Assembly (NCBI GenBank): GCA_022648295.1
Contig: JALCME010000019.1
Location: 1 to 64,000 of the forward strand
DNA length: 64,000 nucleotides
From: Bacteroides sp.
GTDB lineage: Bacteria > Bacteroidota > Bacteroidia > Bacteroidales > Bacteroidaceae
Reading direction: 5' to 3'
How positions within the stretch are numbered: the stretch's first letter is position 1; each line of letters opens with the position of its first letter. The notes under the pieces were generated by a model. It did not search any database and was not told the origin of the DNA. It worked only from the letters and a program-made list of their open reading frames with translations. Both the position numbers and the translations under genes were made by a program. Shown piece after piece: positions 25,610 to 35,005 of the stretch.

Positions 25610-27523
25610 TTATTCTATATCTAATGGAATAGTAAATAAAACCCTTGTTCCTCCGGTATATTGCGGATCAACCCATATCTTTCCTCCCCAATTCTCTACG
25701 GATAGCTTACAAATGGAGAGTCCCAAACCTGTACCCTGTACATATTCATTTAGCTTTTCAAAGCGTTCAAAGACAAGTTCCCGCTTATCAAGTGGAATGC
25801 CACACCCGCTATCTGTAACCGAAAAGACGGCAGATTTTCTGGCCTCGTCCACTTCCATGGCCAAAATAATAGATCCGTTCTCCGTAAATTTATCGGCGTT
25901 AGATAGCAAATTGGCAAGAACTTGTTGTAGACGCTGGATATCGGCAAACAATTCAAAACGGTAGAAACGGCTATCGAATGTATACTCATTATTCTTTCTA
26001 CAGGTTTGCTTCGCAGAAAGAATGGCATAGCGACATATGGCGACTACATCACACTTTTCATATTTAAACGTCACCTTACCTGATTCCAAGCGGGAAAGTT
26101 CCAACACATCGTCAATGAGGTGAAGTAGTAGATGGGAATTGGACTTGATAATATTGACATAACTATCTTTCTCTTCACCGGAGTAATCATCGGAAACCAG
26201 TACATCGGAAAAGCCAACAATAGCGTTCAACGGCGTACGGATCTCGTGACTTATATTAGCTAAAAAAGCACTTTTCAAGCGGTTGGATTCTTCGGCACGG
26301 TCTTTGGCTTCACGTAAAAATTGCTCTGACTCCTCCAACTCATCTTTCAACTTCTTTGTACGGTAATAAAAATAGAGAGAAACAAACAAACCAATGATCA
26401 GGAAACACAGAATCATGGAGATTCCCCATATAAAATATTTATAATGTGTATAAAAGGACTGGGATTCATTGACCATTTCAATAGGTCCCGAAATGGAGGA
26501 TATATCCAAATTCTTTGCCTTTACAACTTCACTGTCCATCACCACCTCATTAGGAATGATTTTCACATCTTTATCTTTCTTGTCCGGATGACTTAGCATA
26601 TAGGCAACCTTTTGCGCAATTTCTTTACCCAGAGGACGGTATGCAGGAACTACTCCGCCAATAGCCCAATATCCCAGACAAAGAGAAGTAATAGTGAATG
26701 CTGGCAAATTGCCTGCTGCTTCCATCATGGTGTAGGTGGCATTACGCATAAAATATCCATCGTTCATGTCTACACGCCACGTACCTATTAGTAAAGCCGT
26801 ATTTGGAGGTAGCGAATGAAGTTTATCACTGATGGTATAAATGGTATTGGTACGCCCGTCCAACAAAATAAGATCAAGATCCGGATATTTTTTCATATCT
26901 TCGACAACATGAGCTTGTAAAGCCACACCTCCGTAAGTATTATCGGAAACAAATGCAATATGACGGGTATGAGGATAGATTTTTTTTATTAAATCAATAT
27001 TGGCTTCCACATCATACTCATATACAAATCCGGCTTCTACATGTGAATGGGGAAAGTCATTAAAGAAGTCGACTGATTTCGGCATCCATGTCTTCAAATT
27101 GACGGAATCATCCGGAAGGATAATAGCATTACGGCTTGCTAGTGCTCCAAATACGGGAATGGAACCTTTAACAGAATCTTCCTGAGACAAATAAGAGGCC
27201 CATGCTTCCTGCCCAATGAGAATAATCAGCGAAGGAGATTGACCACCTGTATATTTGGAAAGCAATTGTTCCATCCTTGACTTCCACAACGGAGCTTCAG
27301 AGAAACTCTTACAATTCATATTTTCCATTGCAATAGGTTCAGTCTGACCTAACCGGCGGAACTCATCCATAAAATCGGAAATATTTCTGGATGTTTGATG
27401 TGAGTCGGGATTATAGGAACTAATAATCAGCACAGGATGATCTCCACTTTCAGCGTGTAATACAGAAAGAGGAACAGAAGCCAATAAAAGGCAGAAAAAA
27501 AACATTCTCCTAAAAAGACACAT
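25610..27523 (-). CDS. Sensor histidine kinase with periplasmic binding-protein-like sensor
   Basis: The 637-residue protein has a signal/TM segment at the N-terminus and a periplasmic domain of about 340 residues resembling type-1 periplasmic binding proteins (PVLIISSYNPDSHQTSRNI, RHIAFVSDNTYGG, ALLIGTWRVDMNDG). A TM helix (FIWGISMILCFLIIGLFVSLYFYY) and a short coiled linker follow, then HisKA with ISHEIRTPLNAIVGF (His about 426) and HATPase_c (NLLSNADKF, DSGCGIP, GTGLGLSIC). There is no receiver domain, and no response regulator is adjacent, so it is an orphan kinase here. The ligand is unknown. Confidence 0.9.
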   Translation of the reverse strand: MCLFRRMFFFCLLLASVPLSVLHAESGDHPVLIISSYNPDSHQTSRNISDFMDEFRRLGQTEPIAMENMNCKSFSEAPLWKSRMEQLLSKYTGGQSPSLIILIGQEAWASYLSQEDSVKGSIPVFGALASRNAIILPDDSVNLKTWMPKSVDFFNDFPHSHVEAGFVYEYDVEANIDLIKKIYPHTRHIAFVSDNTYGGVALQAHVVEDMKKYPDLDLILLDGRTNTIYTISDKLHSLPPNTALLIGTWRVDMNDGYFMRNATYTMMEAAGNLPAFTITSLCLGYWAIGGVVPAYRPLGKEIAQKVAYMLSHPDKKDKDVKIIPNEVVMDSEVVKAKNLDISSISGPIEMVNESQSFYTHYKYFIWGISMILCFLIIGLFVSLYFYYRTKKLKDELEESEQFLREAKDRAEESNRLKSAFLANISHEIRTPLNAIVGFSDVLVSDDYSGEEKDSYVNIIKSNSHLLLHLIDDVLELSRLESGKVTFKYEKCDVVAICRYAILSAKQTCRKNNEYTFDSRFYRFELFADIQRLQQVLANLLSNADKFTENGSIILAMEVDEARKSAVFSVTDSGCGIPLDKRELVFERFEKLNEYVQGTGLGLSICKLSVENWGGKIWVDPQYTGGTRVLFTIPLDIE

Positions 27524-27611
27524 CCCAACAGTTTATTTTTTCATGATGACAAATATACAATAAAGTTTGAGATTAAAAACTAAATAATAATATTTAAATA
27601 AAAAAATATAT

Positions 27612-28850
27612 TTACCAACCATACTTTGACAGTTCAAGAGCTGTGTACCACGCACAAGATTGATAGGCTTTTTGAACACTTTTTTGATTATCGGTAACAC
27701 TCAATGGAAGATAAATAGATACTCCAGATGTGCCTTCCATAGAGAAGGGACCTCCATAAGGATAATCAATGTAACTGGAAAAATTGGTAGGCGTTGTATT
27801 CCAATAAATGCAAGCAGCTTCAAAAGCTGACCTCCAAATAGTATAATCAGTAGCAGTAGCAAGGGATTTGAGCACATTATCCATATCGTAATATCCAACA
27901 TAGGATCTGGATAAGCTGGCTCTGTTATCATAATTAGCAATAGAACCGGATTCAACCAATGCATCGGCATCAATGGAAGAGGGTAATACATTCTTGGTCA
28001 CAGTAGCCAAATTTTCTAAAGCACTTGTTTTAAGAACACCGATAGAAACACCTGCGGTCCAATCACTGGTATCTCCAGACGGATTATTATAACTGAACTT
28101 TTCGTCATAATAATCAAAGTAAGCCGCTCCCATTTCTGTTGCTACGGTCTCCTCGTCATTAGAAACGAACATTTTAGGAACCACTTTATCATACGGAGCA
28201 CCAGGAGCAGGAATCTCCGTAGGAGAAGCTATAACATAATCAGTATAAGTACGCAATTCATAAGCGACTTCCACAGACTGCATGAAGCAGGCATCAAACA
28301 ATAGGAAATCAAGATGCGGACACCCCTCTAGTACAGTTGCAAAATCAGAAATATTCATCCGGGAATCAGTCCCATCGCCTGTGTCTTGCCCTACCCAACG
28401 GGTAGTGACCGGATAAGGAATCCATCCCTCACCATGAGACCAATACACCAGACCATAACTATCTGCAGGATAAGCATTAAATGATTGATTCACAATTCGT
28501 TTCATTACAGTAGCATCAGTGGATACCTGTTCTTCATAATGTTCCACTACCTCTTCTGCAACATTGCCTGACTTATCTTTTACCAAGTGATAAAGCGTCG
28601 GGGTAGACTTACCATCCACATATACCAAAAGATTATACAAGGAGGTATCCACCTGCTTCATGCCTTCCATCATCTCATTCACATCAGCTTCAGCAAAACT
28701 GCTTAAGGTGTTGTCCGCCACAATATAAACCAGTACTGTACGCGTTTTATTGGTGGAAACAGGAATAGGATCATTATCTCCTTCGCAAGAAACAAAGGAA
28801 AGAGTAAATACTGCTAATATTAAAAGCCAAAAACAAGACTCTTTTCTCAT
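27612..28850 (-). CDS. Clostripain-family (C11) cysteine peptidase, lipoprotein
   Basis: The 412-residue protein has a lipoprotein signal (LAVFTLSFVSC, Cys about 22), then the caspase-like fold of C11 peptidases. The catalytic pair is visible as LVYWSHGEGW (His 139) and LLFDACFMQSVE (Cys 188). Family members cleave after Arg or Lys; Bacteroides encodes several at the cell surface or in the periplasm. Substrate and role are unknown. It is 12 bp downstream of the small exported protein gene at 28863 and probably cotranscribed. Confidence 0.88.
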   Translation of the reverse strand: MRKESCFWLLILAVFTLSFVSCEGDNDPIPVSTNKTRTVLVYIVADNTLSSFAEADVNEMMEGMKQVDTSLYNLLVYVDGKSTPTLYHLVKDKSGNVAEEVVEHYEEQVSTDATVMKRIVNQSFNAYPADSYGLVYWSHGEGWIPYPVTTRWVGQDTGDGTDSRMNISDFATVLEGCPHLDFLLFDACFMQSVEVAYELRTYTDYVIASPTEIPAPGAPYDKVVPKMFVSNDEETVATEMGAAYFDYYDEKFSYNNPSGDTSDWTAGVSIGVLKTSALENLATVTKNVLPSSIDADALVESGSIANYDNRASLSRSYVGYYDMDNVLKSLATATDYTIWRSAFEAACIYWNTTPTNFSSYIDYPYGGPFSMEGTSGVSIYLPLSVTDNQKSVQKAYQSCAWYTALELSKYGW

Positions 28851-28862
28851 ACTACTCTCTTC

Positions 28863-29279
28863 TTAATTATTCTCTTTGGGCTTCGTAAATTTAAAAGCTG
28901 TCGAATCAATCGGAACCAATACAAAGGACTTGGTGCTCTTATACTTATCCTTTACTTTAATTTCTTCTTTTTCCAATTTACTTTTATTTTTGGAAAAATA
29001 AATCATACAAGTATAATTCGGACTGCTCAAATTATATGCTAAATAATCTTTCAATTGACTTGTATATGCTTCCCGTCGAGGTAAAAAACCGTTTTTCCCA
29101 AGTTTCACACTATCCAATTTTTGAATTGAAGTGTAATATACCACGGTATCATTAAAAGAAGCGGCCATACCAAATGCATATACTTCCTTATCTTTTCCCG
29201 GTTTATGTTTAAAGGAAAAAGCCGAACAAAAAGAAAAGATCACAGCTACAGTGAGAAAGATTCGGATATATTTCATCAT
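28863..29279 (-). CDS. Small exported protein of unknown function
   Basis: The 138-residue protein has a signal peptide (MMKYIRIFLTVAVIFSFCSAFSF) and a mature part rich in Lys and Ser (EVYAFGMAASFNDTVVYYTS, YTCMIYFSKNKSKLEKEEI). I do not recognise a family with certainty. It lies 12 bp upstream of the C11 peptidase gene, so it could be a partner or an unrelated operon mate. It probably starts from the TTATCTTTG element near 29311-29318 just upstream. Confidence 0.7.
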   Translation of the reverse strand: MMKYIRIFLTVAVIFSFCSAFSFKHKPGKDKEVYAFGMAASFNDTVVYYTSIQKLDSVKLGKNGFLPRREAYTSQLKDYLAYNLSSPNYTCMIYFSKNKSKLEKEEIKVKDKYKSTKSFVLVPIDSTAFKFTKPKENN

Positions 29280-29321
29280 AATGTGTTGTTTTTAATTTGA
29301 TAGATGGCAGCAAAGATAACA

Positions 29322-29358
29322 AAAAAAACCGGCAGCAAAAATATGCCTACCGGTTTTT
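29322..29358 (-). terminator. Terminator downstream of rpoD
   Basis: On the minus strand GAAAAACCGGTAGGC pairs across GCTGCCGGTTTTTTTTG, giving a GC-rich stem with a run of eight T. The last bases of the T tract run into TTATCTTTG, the likely -7 element of the next gene. Confidence 0.8.
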
Positions 29359-29398
29359 CATTTTTTCTATTTGTCTGTCGGAAACTGATATTTCTTAT

Positions 29399-30259
29399 TT
29401 ATCCTAAATAAGATTTGAGCAATTTACTACGATTACTTTGTCTTAATCTTCTAATTGCTTTTTCTTTAATCTGACGCACACGTTCACGGGTTAATCCGAA
29501 TTTGTCGCCGATTTCTTCCAGTGTCATTTCCTGTTGTCCGATACCAAAAAACATCTGTATGATTTCTTTTTCCCTATCGGTTAACGTAGAAAGTGCCCTA
29601 TCAATTTCCCTCGCAAGAGACTCGTTCACAAGAGAGCGATCCGCCATAGGAGAGTCGTCATTGACCAACACATCCAGCAAGCTGTTGTCTTCTCCTTCTA
29701 CAAACGGGGCATCCACCGATATATGACGGCCGGATACCTTTAAGGTATCGGAGATCTTATCAACAGGGATCTCCAGCTCATCTGCCAGTTCTTCGGGCGA
29801 CGGACGACGCTCATTTTCCTGCTCGAATTTGGAAAAAGCCTTGCTAATTTTATTCAAGGACCCTACCTGATTCAAGGGAAGACGAACAATACGCGACTGT
29901 TCGGCCAAAGCCTGTAGAATAGACTGGCGTATCCACCATACTGCATAACTGATGAACTTGAATCCACGTGTTTCATCGAACTTTTCGGCAGCCTTAATCA
30001 GTCCTAAATTGCCTTCATTAATCAAATCAGGCAGACTCAAACCTTGGTTCTGGTACTGTTTGGCTACAGATACAACGAAACGCAGATTGGCACGTGTCAA
30101 TTTCTCCAATGCAACACGGTCACCCTTACGGATGCGTTGAGCGAGCTCTACTTCTTCCTCTACAGTAATTAGATCTTCACGACCTATTTCCTGCAAATAC
30201 TTGTCAAGAGAAGCGCTCTCTCTGTTTGTGATACTTTTTGTAATCTTTAGTTGTCTCAT
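29399..30259 (-). CDS. rpoD: Primary RNA polymerase sigma factor (sigma-70, Bacteroidetes type)
   Basis: I chose the start [15 protein letters not shown] (30259), giving 286 residues, the standard length of the Bacteroides vegetative sigma factor; the ORF-track extension of 19 residues is not typical. Regions 1.2 ([13 protein letters not shown]), 2 ([54 protein letters not shown]), 3 and 4 ([24 protein letters not shown], the -33 binding helix-turn-helix) are all intact. Region 1.1 is missing, as in other Bacteroidetes. It directs transcription from the TTTG / TAnnTTTG promoters used in this window. Confidence 0.96.
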   Translation of the reverse strand: MRQLKITKSITNRESASLDKYLQEIGREDLITVEEEVELAQRIRKGDRVALEKLTRANLRFVVSVAKQYQNQGLSLPDLINEGNLGLIKAAEKFDETRGFKFISYAVWWIRQSILQALAEQSRIVRLPLNQVGSLNKISKAFSKFEQENERRPSPEELADELEIPVDKISDTLKVSGRHISVDAPFVEGEDNSLLDVLVNDDSPMADRSLVNESLAREIDRALSTLTDREKEIIQMFFGIGQQEMTLEEIGDKFGLTRERVRQIKEKAIRRLRQSNRSKLLKSYLG

Positions 30260-30361
30260 TCTTTTAAAACAAATTTGGGATGCAAATTTACGACATATTA
30301 TTGAGTTATACCTCATACAGCCTAAACTTTTTTATCTTATTTAGACTGATACACTATAAAC

Positions 30362-30404
30362 AAAAAAAGATGCCGAGAAGTTAGCCACCGGCATCTTTTT
30401 TTTT
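30362..30404 (-). terminator. Bidirectional terminator downstream of htrA
   Basis: AAAAAAAGATGCCG pairs with CGGCATCTTTTTTTTT around a 12-base loop, with A and T tracts on both sides. It ends the htrA transcript (minus strand), just before the rpoD promoter region. Confidence 0.85.
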
Positions 30405-30468
30405 CATATTACTTGTTAAATTACAATCTTTTTACCTTAATAGACTAAACCTATATATACCGTTAACC

Positions 30469-32016
30469 TTAATTTTCTGAAAGATCTACCGCATAATTGG
30501 CTCGTTTGCCCGAAGGATAGATTCCGGTAATGAAGAGAACTTGCTCCGGAGTATTGACAGCTTTTCTCATGATAGTCCGAAGTTCATCGGCTGTATTCAC
30601 ATGTATGCCGTTAGCTTTCAATATAATAAATCCTTTACGAATACCCGCATCTTTCATCTTACCGTCAGAAACACCTGTTACTTCTAATCCGTAACCTAAA
30701 TTCAGTTGCTTCTTCAGTTCATTAGGAACAGGACGGAAAGCAGCACCTAGAATATCCATTCCGGCATTCTTAACCACCTTAGTCGTTCCCTGAGCATTTT
30801 TCAAAACAACTTCTACTGTTTTATCCTTCTTATCACGAATCAATTTGATCTTTACTTTATCACCCGGGCGTTTCTTTGCCAAAACCCCTTGCAAATCGGC
30901 CATCTTATGGACCGGAATATCATCAATGCCTATAATAACATCATTTTCCTTGATATCTGCACTAGCAGCAGAACCTCCATCAATAATCTTGGAGACTAGT
31001 ACACCATCGGCAGATTTAATACCCAGTTTATCAAGCATATCTTTCAATGTTGTTCCCTTTTCATCCATTTGATCATCTATCATACGTTCCCCAAGAGACA
31101 TTCCTTGAATACCTAACATAGCCCGTTGAACCGTACCATATTGTCTCAAATCGGAAATAACTTTCTTTACTTCATTGGAAGGAATAGCAAAGCCATATCC
31201 CGCATATGCACCTGTAGGCGAACTTAACACCGCATTGATGCCAATAAGTTCTCCACGAGTATTGACCAATGCGCCTCCACTATTTCCAGCATTAATAGCA
31301 GCATCGGTCTGGATGAAAGATTCAATTCCTCCATCCCCATAAATGCCCAAACTACGCGCTTTGGCACTAACGATGCCAGCTGTGACAGTAGAAGTAAGAT
31401 TAAACGGATTACCTACCGCTAACACCCATTCTCCAACTTTCATAGCATCGGAATCACCAAATGGTATAGTGGGAAAATCATCTCCCTCTATTTTAACTAA
31501 AGCCAAATCGGAACTGGCATCAGCTCCTATGACACGACCTTTAAATTCACGATTGTCATTCAGCTTAACAGTAATTTCATCGGCACCGTCAATAACATGG
31601 TTATTAGTTACGATATATCCATCTTTAGAAATAATAACTCCGGAACCAAAGCCTACCCGTTCGGGAGTCTGGACCTGACGTCTCTGTGCTCCTCCTCTCT
31701 GACCAAAGATCTGACCAAAGAAATCGGAAAAAGGATCTTGTACTTCAACTTCACGCACCTTAGATGCCTGAGTCGACTTGATATGTACCACAGCTTCAAC
31801 CGAACTCTTTGCAGCTGGGGTCAAGTCCACCGGCTGTGCAGTAATACCATTGTAAGAAGCCAACCTTGCATTACTATCAGGATTCTGCTCAAACAATTCA
31901 CTAAAGGCAGCCGGTCTCTCTTTCTGTAACACCTTATAGGTAGTAAAACCTGCCACTCCCGAACTAAGGAGTACTATAAACACGACTCCAAGGATGTTTT
32001 TCGTTCTCTGTTTCAT
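30469..32016 (-). CDS. HtrA/Deg-family periplasmic serine protease
   Basis: The 515-residue protein has an N-terminal membrane/signal segment (ILGVVFIVLLSSGVAGFTTY), a trypsin-like domain with the complete triad (TNNHV His 140, SSDLALV Asp 170, NAGNSGGAL Ser 246), and two PDZ domains (about 290-390 and 420-505). It degrades or refolds damaged envelope proteins. It lies downstream of the palindrome array at 32251-32382 and ends at a strong terminator, so it appears to be a single-gene unit. It could be named degP or degQ; the sequence does not separate them. Confidence 0.94.
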   Translation of the reverse strand: MKQRTKNILGVVFIVLLSSGVAGFTTYKVLQKERPAAFSELFEQNPDSNARLASYNGITAQPVDLTPAAKSSVEAVVHIKSTQASKVREVEVQDPFSDFFGQIFGQRGGAQRRQVQTPERVGFGSGVIISKDGYIVTNNHVIDGADEITVKLNDNREFKGRVIGADASSDLALVKIEGDDFPTIPFGDSDAMKVGEWVLAVGNPFNLTSTVTAGIVSAKARSLGIYGDGGIESFIQTDAAINAGNSGGALVNTRGELIGINAVLSSPTGAYAGYGFAIPSNEVKKVISDLRQYGTVQRAMLGIQGMSLGERMIDDQMDEKGTTLKDMLDKLGIKSADGVLVSKIIDGGSAASADIKENDVIIGIDDIPVHKMADLQGVLAKKRPGDKVKIKLIRDKKDKTVEVVLKNAQGTTKVVKNAGMDILGAAFRPVPNELKKQLNLGYGLEVTGVSDGKMKDAGIRKGFIILKANGIHVNTADELRTIMRKAVNTPEQVLFITGIYPSGKRANYAVDLSEN

Positions 32017-32405
32017 ACTATTTCTCTTTATTTAAAGTGTTAATATTTACGTTTCATTTAACATTACGACGTTAAAATAACGACAAAAAACGTTCTGTTA
32101 TTCCGCTTGTCATACTTTTTTGTTCTCTTTTAACAGTGAATATTCAGGGCTTAACAGCGGTTAACGGCAAAGACTGACATTTTTACATTTATGCACGATT
32201 GGGCAACAAAAAAGCTGTTAAACAAGTCATTAAGGAGATGCGCAAGTAACAACCCAGGAGAACAAATGTCACAGCCCAGGGCTACAAGAGTAACAGCCCT
32301 GGGACATCACGCAAATTGCCCTGGGCTACAACAGCAATAGCCCCGGGGTTATTGAAACAAACCTCGGGGCTATAAATATAGGTAATGATACAAATGCGAT
32401 CTAAA
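32017..32405. other. Long intergenic region upstream of htrA
   Basis: This 389-bp region holds no gene. Near 32133-32175 TTAACAG occurs twice with a TTAACGG variant, and the part nearest the transglutaminase gene carries the 22-bp-period array described separately. No perfect TAnnTTTG promoter for htrA was found by eye, so a stress-type promoter is possible but not shown. Confidence 0.5.
32251..32382. repeat. Array of six degenerate 22-bp units with GC palindromes
   Basis: Six consecutive units of exactly 22 bp start at 32251, 32273, 32295, 32317, 32339 and 32361. Each opens with a short palindrome-like core (AACCCAGG, AGCCCAGGGCT, AGCCCTGGG, TGCCCTGGGCT, AGCCCCGGGG, ACCTCGGGGCT) followed by an AC-rich spacer such as ACAAGAGTAAC. 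The 22-bp before it (32229-32250, ending GCAAGTAAC) may be a decayed seventh unit. Neighbouring cores can pair with each other as hairpins. Confidence 0.8.
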
Positions 32406-33740
32406 TCAATAGTTCAAATATTCTATATCCATGTGGTAATCCCACTTCGGGAAATAAAGGTTACCTCCCTCCCATTCCACTTCGCCACGTTGGAAATCAA
32501 CCGTCTCGCTACGTGGATATTTTTTTTGCGGAACCAAAGACCTGCCAAAATCATTATTCACCACCATACGCCAGGAATCTATGCCTCCAAGGAAGAAGTA
32601 CTCCTCATCGGCATTACGGGCAAAGGTAGGGATGCCAAACGATTGATCAGCCGGTACCCACCCGATACCCTGGAAATAGATTTCCGCCCAATCGTGGAGA
32701 TTCCATGCATTAGGATGCATCATAAATCCACTTTGGAAATGGGCGGGAATGCCACTAATACGGCAAAGTGTGATAAAGAGAAGGCTGACCTGCCCACAAT
32801 CTCCATGATGATTGTCCAACACATATTCCGGTATATTTTCAATAGTGGAATATTCACGCGCGGAAGCCCAGGGAAAATGATCGTTCACCCAACGGAAAAT
32901 ACGTTTGGCCTTCAAATAAGGATTTGTCTCACCGGCTGTCAATCTGGCAGCAAGTTGACGCAACCTGGAAGAAAAGATAATATGCTTTTCGCGCTCGGCT
33001 GTATATTCCTTATAAAGAGCAGCAGTCGTATCATAGGGCTGAATATCTTCCGCTTTTAAGTTATGCCATTCCGCATTGGAGGTGTATTCAAAGGTTTCGG
33101 AAAACACTGCCGGTTCATTATGGACCGCCCGCTTCTCCATATAAAGAGTACTGTGACAACAACTCTTAGGTGCAAGCGTATACTTCGGCTCGCTTGCGGA
33201 AATAAATTTCACATCTTGCTGACGCGCTACATCGGTACGTGGATAAGGAAGCCAGCAACGAATTATTTTTCCGGCCGGTACCTCGTTTGTATCTACCGTA
33301 AGTGTATAGGTTATCCGCATCCGTTTGGGAACCACAATATTCTTTCCCCCTTTTTTAACAGCCGCGATAACTTCCGGTAAGTTCTCCATATTCACCTTCT
33401 CACTACCACTTAAAGCAGCACCTTCTTTTGCCACCTTTATATTATAACAGGTGGAATCCACCCGGAATAAGTTAGGACCAGCATTGCGGAAATAGCGTTT
33501 TTCTCCGTCAATCACCATGCACTCCAACGCCTTTGATTTTTCCCACTCACGCATTTGGTCGTCAGTCACATCCGGTATATACTTTCGAATATAATCTTTA
33601 ACCTGAGATTCCGTCATGCAAAAGTCGGTTAATAACCGCTGATGCAAGTCACTTTCCCAGCTATATGGCTCTACTTTAGGCTTCGTACCACAAGACGATA
33701 TGATGAAAAGAGAGATAAACAGGTACAGTAATTTCTTCAT
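32406..33740 (-). CDS. Transglutaminase-like domain lipoprotein
   Basis: The 444-residue protein has a lipoprotein signal (LLYLFISLFIISSC). The N-terminal half is a beta-rich region (MRITYTLTVDTNEVPAGKIIRCWLPYPR), and the C-terminal half contains a transglutaminase-like fold with the catalytic Cys in HHGDCGQVSLLFITLCRISGIP and the His/Asp region in NLHDWAEIYFQGIGWVPAD. Bacterial members are usually peptidases or amidases. It is the last gene of an operon with a murein endopeptidase and a dipeptide epimerase, so an amidase acting on murein-derived peptides is plausible but unproven. Confidence 0.82.
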   Translation of the reverse strand: MKKLLYLFISLFIISSCGTKPKVEPYSWESDLHQRLLTDFCMTESQVKDYIRKYIPDVTDDQMREWEKSKALECMVIDGEKRYFRNAGPNLFRVDSTCYNIKVAKEGAALSGSEKVNMENLPEVIAAVKKGGKNIVVPKRMRITYTLTVDTNEVPAGKIIRCWLPYPRTDVARQQDVKFISASEPKYTLAPKSCCHSTLYMEKRAVHNEPAVFSETFEYTSNAEWHNLKAEDIQPYDTTAALYKEYTAEREKHIIFSSRLRQLAARLTAGETNPYLKAKRIFRWVNDHFPWASAREYSTIENIPEYVLDNHHGDCGQVSLLFITLCRISGIPAHFQSGFMMHPNAWNLHDWAEIYFQGIGWVPADQSFGIPTFARNADEEYFFLGGIDSWRMVVNNDFGRSLVPQKKYPRSETVDFQRGEVEWEGGNLYFPKWDYHMDIEYLNY

Positions 33741-33788
33741 AACTCACTAAAGAATAAATGATAACCCTTTATAAATTTATATAATCTG

Positions 33789-34943
33789 TTAGAGCTTAAC
33801 AACGCCGATTCCGGGAAGATCGGGTAAGGTAATTTTTCCCTTAACAACTTCCATCCCCTTGAAACGATCGTTTGAAATCAGCAGGTTACCGTCTAAATCG
33901 GCAAAATCCACCAGCGGAGAGAATTGAGCGGCGGCAGAAACAGCACATGAAGTTTCCGTCATACAACCTACCATTACACGCATACCTAAAGCCCGTGCTA
34001 ATGTCACCATTTTCCAGGCTTCGCGCATACCAGTACATTTCATCAACTTAATATTTATTCCGGTGAAAGCATCTTTCAACTTCGCTACATCTTTAAGACG
34101 TTGTACGGATTCATCGGCAAAGATAGGCAACGGACTGCGTTGAGTCACCCACGCAATGTCATCAAGTTGTTCTTTGGGCATGGGCTGCTCTACCATGACA
34201 ATCCCCTTTTCTTTCAACCAATGAATCATATCGAGCGCATGATGTTTGTCTTTCCATCCCTGATTGATATCAACTGCAATAGGCAGATCTGTAACCGAAC
34301 GGATAGTCTCAATCATTTCCTTATCATTATCACGTCCCAGCTTGACTTTAAGGATATTGAATTTATCGGCACATTCTTTTGTCTTCTGACGGACAACATC
34401 CGGAGTATCAATGCCAATCGTAAAAGTAGTGGAAGGAGTCTTATCTCTGTCCAATCCCCAGATTTTATACCAAGGAGCACCTAACATCTTACCGACCAAA
34501 TCATGGAGAGCAATGTCTACCGCAGCCTTTGCAGCTGTATCTCCCGGAGAAAGACTATCTACATACGTCAAAATATCTTCTAACTGGAAAGGATCATTAA
34601 ACTGTTCCAAATTGACTTTCTTCAGGAAAGTCATTACAGTATCCACCGTCTGCCCCAGATAAGGAGGCATGGATGCTTCTCCATAACCCACGATACCGTC
34701 ATATTCTATTTCCACCTGCACATCAGGTGTTGTGGTACGCGAATAAGTTGCCACGGTAAAAACATGTTGCAACTTCAATTCGTAAGGGAAAAAACGCATT
34801 CTCATTTTGGGGGCATTGCCATGTTTATTAATTGAAAACGACTCGGGAATCCTGTTAACTCCGGCAAATACGTCATTGATCGCCATACCTGAACCCAGCG
34901 CTGCAAAAGCGGCTGTTTTGAGAAAATCTCTTCTATTCTGCAT
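33789..34943 (-). CDS. Dipeptide epimerase (enolase superfamily, L-Ala-D/L-Glu type), exported
   Basis: The 384-residue protein starts with a twin-arginine-like signal (NRRDFLKTAAFAALGSG). The enolase-superfamily barrel follows: catalytic lysine pair in NILKVKLGRDND, metal ligands in AVDINQGW, MVEQPM and FADESV, and the second-face lysine in INIKLMKC. This pattern fits L-Ala-D/L-Glu epimerases that act on murein tripeptide breakdown products. Its neighbours (NlpC/P60 endopeptidase upstream, 62 bp) would supply the dipeptide. The Tat signal suggests action outside the cytoplasm, unlike YcjG of E. coli. Confidence 0.88.
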   Translation of the reverse strand: MQNRRDFLKTAAFAALGSGMAINDVFAGVNRIPESFSINKHGNAPKMRMRFFPYELKLQHVFTVATYSRTTTPDVQVEIEYDGIVGYGEASMPPYLGQTVDTVMTFLKKVNLEQFNDPFQLEDILTYVDSLSPGDTAAKAAVDIALHDLVGKMLGAPWYKIWGLDRDKTPSTTFTIGIDTPDVVRQKTKECADKFNILKVKLGRDNDKEMIETIRSVTDLPIAVDINQGWKDKHHALDMIHWLKEKGIVMVEQPMPKEQLDDIAWVTQRSPLPIFADESVQRLKDVAKLKDAFTGINIKLMKCTGMREAWKMVTLARALGMRVMVGCMTETSCAVSAAAQFSPLVDFADLDGNLLISNDRFKGMEVVKGKITLPDLPGIGVVKL

Positions 34944-35005
34944 GATCTGCTTTATTTTTTATTTGATTTTAATAATTAAGCGATATAAAACACTCTTACC
35001 TACAA

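Noticed and set aside
32251-32382. CRISPR array
   Set aside because: The 22-bp periodicity has no alternation of conserved repeat and unique spacer of CRISPR size, and no cas gene is present.
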